A DNA stretch of 55,853 nucleotides from Bacteroidota bacterium (GCA_020631155.1 JAHDHV010000004.1:1-55853); one strand, 5' to 3'; counted from the stretch's first letter, positions 1 through 9,488 are shown. Numbers and translations are program-made. The notes: generated from the letters alone by a model not told the origin.

Positions 1-104
1 TTTCAGACCCTATTTTCGGCGAGGGTTTCAGTAGTATTTAAACACATTTACCCCCCTAAACAAACCAACTCAACATTCAAAGAAACTATTGTTTTAATTT
101 GTGT
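1..104. repeat. Left copy of a ~103-bp inverted repeat (partner at 36241-36343)
   Basis: The first 104 bases are the reverse complement of 36241-36343. The only difference I see is in a C/T run (six C then T here, four C then TT in the partner). The homology begins at base 1, so the element probably continues to the left of the window. The right copy is part of a ~305-bp unit with 15-bp terminal inverted repeats, so this may be one end of a non-autonomous (MITE-like) element. Confidence 0.85.
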
Positions 105-824
105 AAGTACCTAGACAAAATTAATGTTACAATAGTAAAAGACTAAACTCCTCATTTCTAATACTTTAGCACAAAATTGTGCACAATTAAATAGTGCTTG
201 GCACTTACCCTTTTAAATTTCCACATTACAAATGTCCTCTTTAGATGTAATTAATCACTGTTATTGGTCATAATTATGTAATTTATTTGCAAAAACCATG
301 CGTAAAATTCAATAAATAAATGCATTTTGTTTTAGGTCTCAACATTTCTGCTTTAGGTGCAAAAAAAAGGCTCCATGTAATCTATTTAATAAATATGCTA
401 AAACCCTAAAACATTACTATTTAATTAATTTATTGGCAAGTACAATATAACAAATAGGTTTCAAATTTTTTATAAAAAAAATATTCACAAATTTACTTTT
501 TCAAAATACATAATCATTTATCATAATTTGATACTCATCTATTTTTAAAAAAAATAACCCATTCCAATAGTTATCTATTCACAAGCATTTTGAAGCAAAA
601 AATAGCATTTGTAGATGTAAGAAAGTCTTTTCATAAGCATTAGAACTATCTAATAAATGAATTATCTTTGCTCAGAACATAGCCCAAGCTATAGACAAAT
701 ACAAAAAAAGTGTCATTTGTTTTTTAGAGGTTTATGTTCAACTAATTCATACTTACTTGCTACTTGTTATAATCCTCCCCTGTTTTTTTTTATTTTTTTT
801 TATAAACAAAACATTCTTAACATT
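105..824. other. AT-rich intergenic region upstream of the metalloprotease
   Basis: No convincing gene is present. Bases 159-206 hold a word (AAATAGTGCTTGGCACTT core) that recurs directly near 31341-31368 and inverted at 34106-34153. An open frame continues upstream of the metalloprotease start to 657, but it encodes a Phe/Tyr/Asn-rich stretch without a signal peptide and is probably 5' untranslated DNA. No clear promoter was recognised. Confidence 0.5.
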
Positions 825-2459
825 ATGAAGAGAATAATTTTACTTATCTTCTTTCTCTTAATCGGTGGATTGAGTATTGATGCACAGGCAAGAAACTGTG
901 GTACTATGGAGCATTTAGATTATCTTAAACAACAAGACCCTAACTTAGATAGTCGGATGATGCAAATAGAGCAACATACCAACAAATTTTTGAAAAACAG
1001 CTCACAAGAAAAAGCAGCAGGTATTATCACTATTCCAGTAGTTGTACACATTTTACATCGCACCAATGCAGAAAACATTAGTGATGCTCAAGTTTTGTCA
1101 CAAATTGATGTATTGAATGAGGATTTTAGAAGAACTAATGCGGATGCGAATGGTAAGTGGAGCCAAGCTGCTGATATTGAAATCGAATTTTGCATGGCTA
1201 CGGTAGACCCTAATGGTAATGCAACTGATGGTATTAACCGTAAAAGCACTACTAAACGTTCTTGGCGTACTAATGACGATATGAAAAAATCATCTAAAGG
1301 TGGTGTAGACCCTTGGCCAACTGACCAATATTTGAATATGTGGGTTTGTAATCTTGCTAATGGTATTTTAGGTTATGCTCAATTCCCAGGTGGCAGTGCT
1401 GCAACTGATGGGGTTGTTATGTTATACAATGCCTTTGGTAGAGTAGGTACATTAAACTCAACTTATAACTTAGGTCGTACTACGACTCACGAAGTTGGTC
1501 ACTGGTTGAACTTGCGTCATATTTGGGGTGATGGTGGTTGTAGCGTGGATGATTATGTATCTGACACACCTGAATCAGATGGAGCTAACTACGGTTGTGC
1601 AACAAGTCATTCTTCTTGTGGCAGTGCAGATATGGTAGAAAACTACATGGATTATTCTGATGATGGATGCATGAACTTATTTACTAGTGGTCAAAAAAGC
1701 AGAATGAGAGCTTTATTTGCGGCTGGTGGTTTTAGAGCAGCTTTAGCTAATTCAGCAGCTTGTGGCGGTAGCACTGGCGGCGGTGGCGGCGGTGACCCAA
1801 CGCCTACTTGTAACGATGGTATGCAAAATGGTGATGAAACTGGTGTTGACTGTGGTGGTAGCTGTACTGCTTGTGATACTGGCGGCGGCGGCGATACTGG
1901 TGGCAGTTGTGATGCGCCTACTGGTTTAGCTTCTTCACCTGCTGGTAAAGGTAAAAAACTTAAAGCTAATTTAAGCTGGGATGCAGTTAGCGGTGCTAGT
2001 AGCTATACGGTTGAATTACGTACACAAGGCGGTAGCTGGAGCAGTGGTTCAACTACTGGCACATCTATACAAGCAAGTGGTATCAGTTCAGGTACTGTTT
2101 ACGAATGGCGTGTACAAGCTGATTGCTCTGACTGGTCGGCTATTGCTTCCTTTGTAGGCGGTCAAAGCGGTCGTCTTGCCGAAGGTGCAGAAGGCGAAAC
2201 TACTCCATTAAGCATTTCTGTTTATCCTAATCCTGCTGTTGATCAAATCAATGTTACCTATGATAATTTCAATGCTAATGAGGTATTAACTCTTAGCGTT
2301 TACGACATTTGGGGAAGATTAGTATCACAAGAAAGAGTAACACCTAATACTTTCCAAAATAGCAAAGCATTAGATATTTCTGGCTTAAATAGCGGTTCTT
2401 ACATCATTCACTTGGATAATGGTCAAGAACAAGCCACTCAAAAATTCGTTGTATTCTAA
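825..2459 (+). CDS. Secreted M43 (pappalysin-like) zinc metalloprotease with FN3 domain and T9SS type A sorting tail
   Basis: This is a secreted zinc endopeptidase of 544 residues. The start at 825 is chosen because it opens directly into a signal peptide (MKRIILLIFFLLIGG...DAQA); the frame is open back to 657 but that extension looks non-coding. The catalytic core (about 65-313) carries HEVGHWLNLRH with zinc ligands H222, H226 and H232 and catalytic E223, followed by a Met-turn at M275 (NYMDY), as in MEROPS family M43. A Gly-rich linker, a short Cys cluster (CNDGMQNGDETGVDCGG, from 329) and a fibronectin type III-like domain (about 362-450) follow. The last ~80 residues (VYPNPAVDQINV... to ...QKFVVF) are a typical T9SS type A domain, so the enzyme is probably exported and cell-anchored or released. 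It is monocistronic with a strong terminator downstream. The substrate is unknown. Confidence 0.9.
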   Translation: MKRIILLIFFLLIGGLSIDAQARNCGTMEHLDYLKQQDPNLDSRMMQIEQHTNKFLKNSSQEKAAGIITIPVVVHILHRTNAENISDAQVLSQIDVLNEDFRRTNADANGKWSQAADIEIEFCMATVDPNGNATDGINRKSTTKRSWRTNDDMKKSSKGGVDPWPTDQYLNMWVCNLANGILGYAQFPGGSAATDGVVMLYNAFGRVGTLNSTYNLGRTTTHEVGHWLNLRHIWGDGGCSVDDYVSDTPESDGANYGCATSHSSCGSADMVENYMDYSDDGCMNLFTSGQKSRMRALFAAGGFRAALANSAACGGSTGGGGGGDPTPTCNDGMQNGDETGVDCGGSCTACDTGGGGDTGGSCDAPTGLASSPAGKGKKLKANLSWDAVSGASSYTVELRTQGGSWSSGSTTGTSIQASGISSGTVYEWRVQADCSDWSAIASFVGGQSGRLAEGAEGETTPLSISVYPNPAVDQINVTYDNFNANEVLTLSVYDIWGRLVSQERVTPNTFQNSKALDISGLNSGSYIIHLDNGQEQATQKFVVF

Positions 2460-2513
2460 ATACTTAATTGGTTTTATTATTACTGTCTTTGTATAAATGA
2501 GAGACAGTTGAAC

Positions 2514-2546
2514 GGGAAGCTTTTTAACTAAAAGGCTTCCCTTTTT
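2514..2546 (+). terminator. Rho-independent terminator after the metalloprotease
   Basis: GGGAAGC at 2514-2520 pairs with GCTTCCC ending at 2541. T/A pairs extend the stem inwards to a 4-base loop, and a T run follows. It lies about 55 bases after the metalloprotease stop. Confidence 0.8.
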
Positions 2547-2558
2547 GTTTATATGATG

Positions 2559-2727
2559 CTTAGAGGTTGTCTTGATTTTATCGTTTGGCTTAAAAAATGC
2601 GTCTTTTGCCCCCAAATTTCGCCTTTTTATCGGTACGTAGTTCTACTATGCACCTCAAAAAACGCTACATTTGGTAACAAAATCCATCATTTTCAGCTTC
2701 AAAAACAAAATCAAGATAACCTCTTAG
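2559..2727. repeat. Long imperfect palindrome (~169 bp) upstream of the tandem array
   Basis: The 21-base outer arms 2559-2579 and 2707-2727 are reverse complements with two mismatches. Further inverted matches occur inside, around a centre near GTAGTTCTAC (about 2638-2647). It resembles in layout, but not in sequence, the palindromic repeats at 24565, 26655 and 26996. The 79-codon open frame across it is read as non-coding. Confidence 0.6.
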
Positions 2728-2745
2728 TCATACTTATTTTTATTG

Positions 2746-2753
2746 TAGTTTTG
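2746..2753 (+). promoter_or_regulatory. Possible Bacteroidetes-type -7 box (TAGTTTTG) for the ATPase array
   Basis: TAGTTTTG fits the TAnnTTTG consensus of the Bacteroidetes housekeeping sigma factor and lies 95 bases before the first array gene. I do not see a good -33 TTTG, so this is weak. Confidence 0.25.
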
Positions 2754-2847
2754 TGTAAAAAGAATCAATTTGTAGAATTATTTTATTTATAGAAGTGTTT
2801 AAAAACTTGTGAACGCTACTTTTTTCAGATAAAAAACGCCATCAACT

Positions 2848-4554
2848 ATGTTAAGACTCCCTTACGGCATCAGCAATTTTAAAACCTTAGTTACAGAGGG
2901 CTACCATTACGTAGACCGCACTTCTTATGTGGAACTGCTAGAAAATCTCGACCCTCGTTATTTATTTTTTCTTCGCCCAAGAAGATTTGGAAAAAGTCTG
3001 TTTATTTCGCTCTTACAACACTACTATGGGCTAGAACATAAAAAGGATTTTCAAACCTTATTTGGGAAATATTATATTGGCAAAAATCCAACACCAAATG
3101 TCAATAAATATTTGGTATTAAAAATTGATTTTAGTCGTGTTGATAGTACAAGTAAAGAAAGTACTTTTGAGGGATTTGTGAGTAACATTAAGGAAAGTAT
3201 TTTGCAATTTTTAACTACTTATTCTTCTTTTTTTACAGAAAAAGATAAAGTAAGGGTTTCTGAAAAAAATGCTCCAAACAGTTTAATGATAGCGTTCTTT
3301 CTTATTGTTCAAGAAAAAAAAATCACCCAAAAAATCTATCTTTTAATTGATGAATACGACCATTTTGCCAATGAACTAATCGCTTTTGATATAGATAATT
3401 TCTCCAATATTGTGAGTAGAAATGGATATGTGAGAAAGTTTTATGAAACCATCAAAGTAGCAACACATGATGGCATTGTTGACCGAATATTTATTACGGG
3501 GGTCTCTCCTATTACACTGGATAGCCTAACGAGTGGCTTTAACATTGCTACAGGTCTTACTATTTACCCCAATTTCAATGAAATGATGGGGTTTACAGAG
3601 CAAGAAGTTAAGTTTTTCTTTGATAATATTGATTTTCCGAAAGAAAAAATGCCTGATACCTTAGCCAATATAAAAAAGTGGTATAATGGCTATTTATTTC
3701 ATGAAAATGCCCAAAACACATTATACAATCCTGATATGGTACTCTCTTTTCTTCATCATTATACGCTTTTTAAGGAGATACCTAAAAATTTGCTTGCACC
3801 AAATATCGCTAGTGATTATGGCAAAATCAAACGACTGTTTAATATTAATGACAGACAGCAAAATTGGAAAACACTAGAAAAAATTATTGAAAATGGAAAA
3901 ATATCTGCTAAACTGACGAGGGAATTTAGCTTTGAGAAAGTTTTTGATAAAAATGATTTTGTTAGTCTGCTCTTTTATCTTGGGCTATTGACCGTCAAAG
4001 GCAGTTTTTTTGATAGAACCATATTTACCATTCCCAATTATGTGATCAAAATGCTCTATTTTGACCATTTCCAGCAACTCATTATGGATAAGGCGCAGCT
4101 CACATCCGACGAAGTGCAACTCGAAGAACATATTTTTGAACTTGCTCAATACAATCGAATCCATCCTTTTTTAGCAGTCGTTGAACGCATTTTGAAAAGC
4201 CTTTCTAGTCGCGATGCGCTCAAATTTGATGAGAAGCATTTGAAAGTTATTTTTACTTCCCTATTTTATGTCACAGGCATTTACACCATTCAAAGCGAGT
4301 TTGCTGTTGGGCGAGAGCATGTAGATTTATTTCTTGCACGCCGTCCACCCTATGAACCACCCTATCAATTTGTTTTTGAGTTAAAATATTTAAAAAAATC
4401 AGGAGAAAAGCAGTTGGAAACGGTAAAAAAAGAAGCAACTCAGCAACTCAAAAAATACCTACAGCACGAAACTTTTGCTCCATTAAACGACCTCAAAGCT
4501 TATGTTGTTGTATTTGTGGGAACAGATGTAAAAGCAGTGGAAGTGTTGAGATAA
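2848..4554 (+). CDS. AAA-ATPase-like / PD-(D/E)XK nuclease-fold protein, array copy 1
   Basis: This 568-residue cytosolic protein matches the widespread Bacteroidetes family with an N-terminal AAA-ATPase-like domain (Pfam AAA-ATPase_like) and a C-terminal PD-(D/E)XK domain (PDDEXK_9). Walker A is RPRRFGKS (43-50) and Walker B is IYLLIDEYD (163-171, D168/E169). Putative nuclease residues are D493 (EHVDLF) and E511/K513 (FELKYL). Residues 1-91 and about 162-568 are the same as in the two following genes, while about 92-160 differ. The gaps between copies are 29 bases, so the three genes are probably one transcript. The ATG follows a conserved leader (ATAAAAAACGCCATCAACT) present before every copy. 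Family function is not established; a role in defence or in nucleic-acid processing is a guess from the fold. Confidence 0.85.
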   Translation: MLRLPYGISNFKTLVTEGYHYVDRTSYVELLENLDPRYLFFLRPRRFGKSLFISLLQHYYGLEHKKDFQTLFGKYYIGKNPTPNVNKYLVLKIDFSRVDSTSKESTFEGFVSNIKESILQFLTTYSSFFTEKDKVRVSEKNAPNSLMIAFFLIVQEKKITQKIYLLIDEYDHFANELIAFDIDNFSNIVSRNGYVRKFYETIKVATHDGIVDRIFITGVSPITLDSLTSGFNIATGLTIYPNFNEMMGFTEQEVKFFFDNIDFPKEKMPDTLANIKKWYNGYLFHENAQNTLYNPDMVLSFLHHYTLFKEIPKNLLAPNIASDYGKIKRLFNINDRQQNWKTLEKIIENGKISAKLTREFSFEKVFDKNDFVSLLFYLGLLTVKGSFFDRTIFTIPNYVIKMLYFDHFQQLIMDKAQLTSDEVQLEEHIFELAQYNRIHPFLAVVERILKSLSSRDALKFDEKHLKVIFTSLFYVTGIYTIQSEFAVGREHVDLFLARRPPYEPPYQFVFELKYLKKSGEKQLETVKKEATQQLKKYLQHETFAPLNDLKAYVVVFVGTDVKAVEVLR

Positions 4555-4583
4555 ATTTTCCTAAATAAAAAACGCCATCAACT

Positions 4584-6287
4584 ATGTTAAGACTCCCTTA
4601 CGGCATCAGCAATTTTAAAACCTTAGTTACAGAGGGCTACCATTACGTAGACCGCACTTCTTATGTGGAACTGCTAGAAAATCTCGACCCTCGTTATTTA
4701 TTTTTTCTTCGCCCAAGAAGATTTGGAAAAAGTCTGTTTATTTCGCTCTTACAACACTACTATGGGCTAGAACATAAAAAGGATTTTCAAACCTTATTTG
4801 GGAAATATTATATTGGCAAAAATCCAACACCAAATGTCAATAAATATTTGGTATTGTGTATTAATTTCAGTTCTGTTAATACAGCCAATCATGAAAGTAC
4901 ATTTGAAGGCTTTTTAAATAGTGTACGTTTAGGTATTAAAGCTTTTTTTCAATCATATAATCAATTTTTCACTAAAGAAGATGAAGATGTGCTAAATATG
5001 CATCAGCCTAATGAGTTGATGTTAAATTTTTTAAGTATTGTTAATGGCAAAAAAACAGGGCGAAAAATTTACCTTTTAATTGATGAATACGACCATTTTG
5101 CCAATGAACTAATCGCTTTTGATATAGATAATTTCTCCAATATTGTGAGTAGAAATGGATATGTGAGAAAGTTTTATGAAACCATCAAAGTAGCAACACA
5201 TGATGGCATTGTTGACCGAATATTTATTACGGGGGTCTCTCCTATTACACTGGATAGCCTAACGAGTGGCTTTAACATTGCTACAGGTCTTACTATTTAC
5301 CCCAATTTCAATGAAATGATGGGGTTTACAGAGCAAGAAGTTAAGTTTTTCTTTGATAATATTGATTTTCCGAAAGAAAAAATGCCTGATACCTTAGCCA
5401 ATATAAAAAAGTGGTATAATGGCTATTTATTTCATGAAAATGCCCAAAACACATTATACAATCCTGATATGGTACTCTCTTTTCTTCATCATTATACGCT
5501 TTTTAAGGAGATACCTAAAAATTTGCTTGCACCAAATATCGCTAGTGATTATGGCAAAATCAAACGACTGTTTAATATTAATGACAGACAGCAAAATTGG
5601 AAAACACTAGAAAAAATTATTGAAAATGGAAAAATATCTGCTAAACTGACGAGGGAATTTAGCTTTGAGAAAGTTTTTGATAAAAATGATTTTGTTAGTC
5701 TGCTCTTTTATCTTGGGCTATTGACCGTCAAAGGCAGTTTTTTTGATAGAACCATATTTACCATTCCCAATTATGTGATCAAAATGCTCTATTTTGACCA
5801 TTTCCAGCAACTCATTATGGATAAGGCGCAGCTCACATCCGACGAAGTGCAACTCGAAGAACATATTTTTGAACTTGCTCAATACAATCGAATCCATCCT
5901 TTTTTAGCAGTCGTTGAACGCATTTTGAAAAGCCTTTCTAGTCGCGATGCGCTCAAATTTGATGAGAAGCATTTGAAAGTTATTTTTACTTCCCTATTTT
6001 ATGTCACAGGCATTTACACCATTCAAAGCGAGTTTGCTGTTGGGCGAGAGCATGTAGATTTATTTCTTGCACGCCGTCCACCCTATGAACCACCCTATCA
6101 ATTTGTTTTTGAGTTAAAATATTTAAAAAAATCAGGAGAAAAGCAGTTGGAAACGGTAAAAAAAGAAGCAACTCAGCAACTCAAAAAATACCTACAGCAC
6201 GAAACTTTTGCTCCATTAAACGACCTCAAAGCTTATGTTGTTGTATTTGTGGGAACAGATGTAAAAGCAGTGGAAGTGTTGAGATAA
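4584..6287 (+). CDS. AAA-ATPase-like / PD-(D/E)XK nuclease-fold protein, array copy 2
   Basis: This is the 567-residue middle copy. It has the same N-terminal 91 residues, Walker A and C-terminal ~400 residues as its neighbours. The segment from residue 92 to the residues just before Walker B is the most divergent of the three (for example CINFSSVNTANH where copies 1 and 3 read KIDFSRVDSTSK, and KKTGRKIYLL where they read KKITQKIYLL). It is one codon shorter inside that block. The predicted Walker B and the PD-(D/E)XK residues are intact, so it does not look like a pseudogene. The leader and the 29-base spacers are identical to those of copy 3, as expected from tandem duplication. Confidence 0.85.
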   Translation: MLRLPYGISNFKTLVTEGYHYVDRTSYVELLENLDPRYLFFLRPRRFGKSLFISLLQHYYGLEHKKDFQTLFGKYYIGKNPTPNVNKYLVLCINFSSVNTANHESTFEGFLNSVRLGIKAFFQSYNQFFTKEDEDVLNMHQPNELMLNFLSIVNGKKTGRKIYLLIDEYDHFANELIAFDIDNFSNIVSRNGYVRKFYETIKVATHDGIVDRIFITGVSPITLDSLTSGFNIATGLTIYPNFNEMMGFTEQEVKFFFDNIDFPKEKMPDTLANIKKWYNGYLFHENAQNTLYNPDMVLSFLHHYTLFKEIPKNLLAPNIASDYGKIKRLFNINDRQQNWKTLEKIIENGKISAKLTREFSFEKVFDKNDFVSLLFYLGLLTVKGSFFDRTIFTIPNYVIKMLYFDHFQQLIMDKAQLTSDEVQLEEHIFELAQYNRIHPFLAVVERILKSLSSRDALKFDEKHLKVIFTSLFYVTGIYTIQSEFAVGREHVDLFLARRPPYEPPYQFVFELKYLKKSGEKQLETVKKEATQQLKKYLQHETFAPLNDLKAYVVVFVGTDVKAVEVLR

Positions 6288-6316
6288 ATTTTCCTAAATA
6301 AAAAACGCCATCAACT

Positions 6317-8023
6317 ATGTTAAGACTCCCTTACGGCATCAGCAATTTTAAAACCTTAGTTACAGAGGGCTACCATTACGTAGACCGCACTTCTTATGTG
6401 GAACTGCTAGAAAATCTCGACCCTCGTTATTTATTTTTTCTTCGCCCAAGAAGATTTGGAAAAAGTCTGTTTATTTCGCTCTTACAACACTACTATGGGC
6501 TAGAACATAAAAAGGATTTTCAAACCTTATTTGGGAAATATTATATTGGCAAAAATCCAACACCAAATGTCAATAAATATTTGGTATTAAAAATTGATTT
6601 TAGTCGTGTTGATAGTACAAGCAAAGAAAGTACTTTTCAAGGTTTTTTGAGAAATGTGAAAAGAGGAGTTAACAAATTCATGGCTGCTTATCCACATATC
6701 TTTGACGAAAAAGATAGAATGACTATTCTAAATGCAAATGCCCCAAATATTTTATTGTTGGATCTATTTGATATAATGGACAGAAAAAAAATCACCCAAA
6801 AAATCTACCTTTTAATTGATGAATATGACCATTTTGCCAATGAACTAATCGCTTTTGATATAGATAATTTCAGCAATATTGTGAGTAGAAATGGATATGT
6901 GAGAAAGTTTTATGAAACCATCAAAGTAGCAACACATGATGGCATTGTTGACCGAATATTTATTACGGGGGTCTCTCCTATTACACTGGATAGCCTAACG
7001 AGTGGCTTTAACATTGCTACAGGTCTTACTATTTACCCCAATTTCAATGAAATGATGGGGTTTACAGAGCAAGAAGTTAAGTTTTTCTTTGATAATATTG
7101 ATTTTCCGAAAGAAAAAATGCCTGATACCTTAGCCAATATAAAAAAGTGGTATAATGGCTATTTATTTCATGAAAATGCCCAAAACACATTATACAATCC
7201 TGATATGGTACTCTCTTTTCTTCATCATTATACGCTTTTTAAGGAGATACCTAAAAATTTGCTTGCACCAAATATCGCTAGTGATTATGGCAAAATCAAA
7301 CGACTGTTTAATATTAATGACAGACAGCAAAATTGGAAAACACTAGAAAAAATTATTGAAAATGGAAAAATATCTGCTAAACTGACGAGGGAATTTAGCT
7401 TTGAGAAAGTTTTTGATAAAAATGATTTTGTTAGTCTGCTCTTTTATCTTGGGCTATTGACCGTCAAAGGCAGTTTTTTTGATAGAACCATATTTACCAT
7501 TCCCAATTATGTGATCAAAATGCTCTATTTTGACCATTTCCAGCAACTCATTATGGATAAGGCGCAGCTCACATCCGACGAAGTGCAACTCGAAGAACAT
7601 ATTTTTGAACTTGCTCAATACAATCGAATCCATCCTTTTTTAGCAGTCGTTGAACGCATTTTGAAAAGCCTTTCTAGTCGCGATGCGCTCAAATTTGATG
7701 AGAAGCATTTGAAAGTTATTTTTACTTCCCTATTTTATGTCACAGGCATTTACACCATTCAAAGCGAGTTTGCTGTTGGGCGAGAGCATGTAGATTTATT
7801 TCTTGCACGCCGTCCACCCTATGAACCACCCTATCAATTTGTTTTTGAGTTAAAATATTTAAAAAAATCAGGAGAAAAGCAGTTGGAAACGGTAAAAAAA
7901 GAAGCAACTCAGCAACTCAAAAAATACCTACAGCACGAAACTTTTGCTCCATTAAACGACCTCAAAGCTTATGTTGTTGTATTTGTGGGAACAGATGTAA
8001 AAGCAGTGGAAGTGTTGCGGTAA
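6317..8023 (+). CDS. AAA-ATPase-like / PD-(D/E)XK nuclease-fold protein, array copy 3
   Basis: This 568-residue last copy shares its variable-block beginning (KIDFSRVDSTSKESTF) and end (KKITQKIYLL) with copy 1, but differs between them (for example GFLRNVKRGVNKFMAAY). Silent differences continue past Walker B to about 6873, including a Ser codon AGC where copies 1 and 2 use TCC. From there to the last codons the three genes appear identical. Its final codons are TTG CGG TAA instead of TTG AGA TAA, which marks the edge of the duplicated unit. ATPase and nuclease motifs are intact. Confidence 0.85.
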   Translation: MLRLPYGISNFKTLVTEGYHYVDRTSYVELLENLDPRYLFFLRPRRFGKSLFISLLQHYYGLEHKKDFQTLFGKYYIGKNPTPNVNKYLVLKIDFSRVDSTSKESTFQGFLRNVKRGVNKFMAAYPHIFDEKDRMTILNANAPNILLLDLFDIMDRKKITQKIYLLIDEYDHFANELIAFDIDNFSNIVSRNGYVRKFYETIKVATHDGIVDRIFITGVSPITLDSLTSGFNIATGLTIYPNFNEMMGFTEQEVKFFFDNIDFPKEKMPDTLANIKKWYNGYLFHENAQNTLYNPDMVLSFLHHYTLFKEIPKNLLAPNIASDYGKIKRLFNINDRQQNWKTLEKIIENGKISAKLTREFSFEKVFDKNDFVSLLFYLGLLTVKGSFFDRTIFTIPNYVIKMLYFDHFQQLIMDKAQLTSDEVQLEEHIFELAQYNRIHPFLAVVERILKSLSSRDALKFDEKHLKVIFTSLFYVTGIYTIQSEFAVGREHVDLFLARRPPYEPPYQFVFELKYLKKSGEKQLETVKKEATQQLKKYLQHETFAPLNDLKAYVVVFVGTDVKAVEVLR

Positions 8024-8225
8024 CATCGTTTATCCTACTATTTTCTAGCTTTTTCATACATTTTTTTTTAGGTATCCCAATATTTCCCTATCTTGATGGC
8101 GACTATAAACAGAGGCATAAAACTACTCAATAATTAAATTTGCTGTAAGATTTAATAACAAGTAAATTGTCTTAAATCTCAAGTCTTATGCCTTAAATCT
8201 TATATCTAAAAAAAAGCAGTCCTAT

Positions 8226-9488
8226 ATGAAACACTTAAATTATCTATTTATCTTATGTATTGGCTCACTTTGCCTACTTACATTCACCATCAGCAGTTGT
8301 AGTGATGATGATGAGCCTACACCATCCGAAAACGTCATTCAATTTTCGGCTACTGATGCCAACATTCAAGCAACTGTAGAGGCCGCTTTAATCAATGCTC
8401 AAGAAGATGACATTTTCGAGTTTGAGGCAGGCACTTACTCATTCACCTCTACCCTATCTTTGGATGCAGTCAACAATGTCACCATCAGAGGGGCAGGGCG
8501 TGAGCAAACCATACTTGATTTTTCTGGACAAACAACTGGTGCAGAAGGTATCAAAGTGACAGATGTAAGTATGTTTTTGATCTCCGATCTTACCATTCAA
8601 GATACAGGAGGCGATGGCATCAAAACAAAAGATTCGGATGGTATTACTTTCCGCAATGTAGGTGCAATTTGGACGGGCGAAGTTGGTGAACATAATGGTG
8701 CTTATGGCATTTATCCTGTATTGTGTAGCAATGTAATGATTGAAAATTGTTATGTAAAAGGGGCTTCAGATGCAGGCATTTATGTTGGCCAATCTGATAA
8801 AGCTATTGTGAAAAATTCTACTGCTGAGTTCAATGTAGCAGGCATCGAAATTGAAAATACAACTAATGCGGATGTTTATGGCAATACGGCATCTCGTAAT
8901 ACTGGCGGCATCTTGGTATTTGATTTACCGGGACTCACCAAATCGGGAAGCAAAGTAAGGGTTTTTGACAACACCATTGTTCAAAATGACCATGCTAATT
9001 TCGCGCCAGAAGGAAATATAGTTGGTAATGTATTGCCGGGTACGGGCGTTATGGTGTTGAGTACACAGGAGGTAGAAATTTTCAACAATACCATTACTGA
9101 AAATAATACAATGGGCGTAGGTGTGATTAGTTATGTTGTTTTGGAAGAAAGCTATGACGATCCTGATTTTAATCCTTATCCTACAGGCATCAATATTCAT
9201 GGCAATACCTTTGAACGTAGTACCAATATTCCTGCACAAACAACGCCTATCGGTGCTTTGATGGTGGTACAGTTCCCTGATAATAACATTCCTGATATTT
9301 TATACGATGGAATCGTTAGCCCTGATGCAACAGGCGCAGATAGCGAAAAAATTTGTTTAAGTGGCAATGTAAATGCTCGTTTTGCAAATCTGGATGTCGC
9401 CAATTTATTCCAAAATCTGAGTATGGACGCTACCCCACATGATTGCCAACATGAATCACTGCCAATCGTAGAAGTAACCGCTCCGTAA
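8226..9488 (+). CDS. Surface lipoprotein with right-handed parallel beta-helix
   Basis: This 420-residue lipoprotein has signal peptide MKHLNYLFILCIGSLCLLTF and lipobox I-S-S-C25. The acidic run SDDDE right after the Cys resembles the lipoprotein surface-export signal of Bacteroidetes, so it may be displayed outside. The body contains many Asn/Gly-rich parallel beta-helix turns (for example NVMIENCYVKGASDAGIYVG and NTASRNTGGILVFD), like pectate-lyase-fold proteins and polysaccharide lyases or epimerases. I cannot identify catalytic residues, so a carbohydrate-active role is only a possibility. The start is the only ATG in front of the signal peptide. The gene is convergent with the PKD protein and ends at a shared bidirectional terminator. 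Confidence 0.8.
   Translation: MKHLNYLFILCIGSLCLLTFTISSCSDDDEPTPSENVIQFSATDANIQATVEAALINAQEDDIFEFEAGTYSFTSTLSLDAVNNVTIRGAGREQTILDFSGQTTGAEGIKVTDVSMFLISDLTIQDTGGDGIKTKDSDGITFRNVGAIWTGEVGEHNGAYGIYPVLCSNVMIENCYVKGASDAGIYVGQSDKAIVKNSTAEFNVAGIEIENTTNADVYGNTASRNTGGILVFDLPGLTKSGSKVRVFDNTIVQNDHANFAPEGNIVGNVLPGTGVMVLSTQEVEIFNNTITENNTMGVGVISYVVLEESYDDPDFNPYPTGINIHGNTFERSTNIPAQTTPIGALMVVQFPDNNIPDILYDGIVSPDATGADSEKICLSGNVNARFANLDVANLFQNLSMDATPHDCQHESLPIVEVTAP

Larger units (their letters stand above)
2829..8016. repeat. Three-copy tandem repeat, unit 1733-1736 bp
   Basis: Units start at 2829, 4565 and 6298 with ATAAAAAACGCC. Outside a ~225-nt variable block per unit (about 3121-3345, 4857-5078, 6590-6873) I see no nucleotide differences between the copies. 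The arrangement explains the three identical 63-codon out-of-frame open frames, which are artefacts. Confidence 0.9.

Noticed and set aside
2553-2792. 79-codon open frame before the array
   Set aside because: It coincides with a long palindrome, has a Cys/Phe-rich composition without homology, and no start context.
3686-7346. Three identical 63-codon open frames inside the array
   Set aside because: They lie out of frame within the conserved part of each ATPase gene.
2848-8023. Diversity-generating retroelement acting on the array
   Set aside because: No reverse transcriptase and no template repeat are visible, and the block differences are not limited to adenines. The pattern fits recombination.
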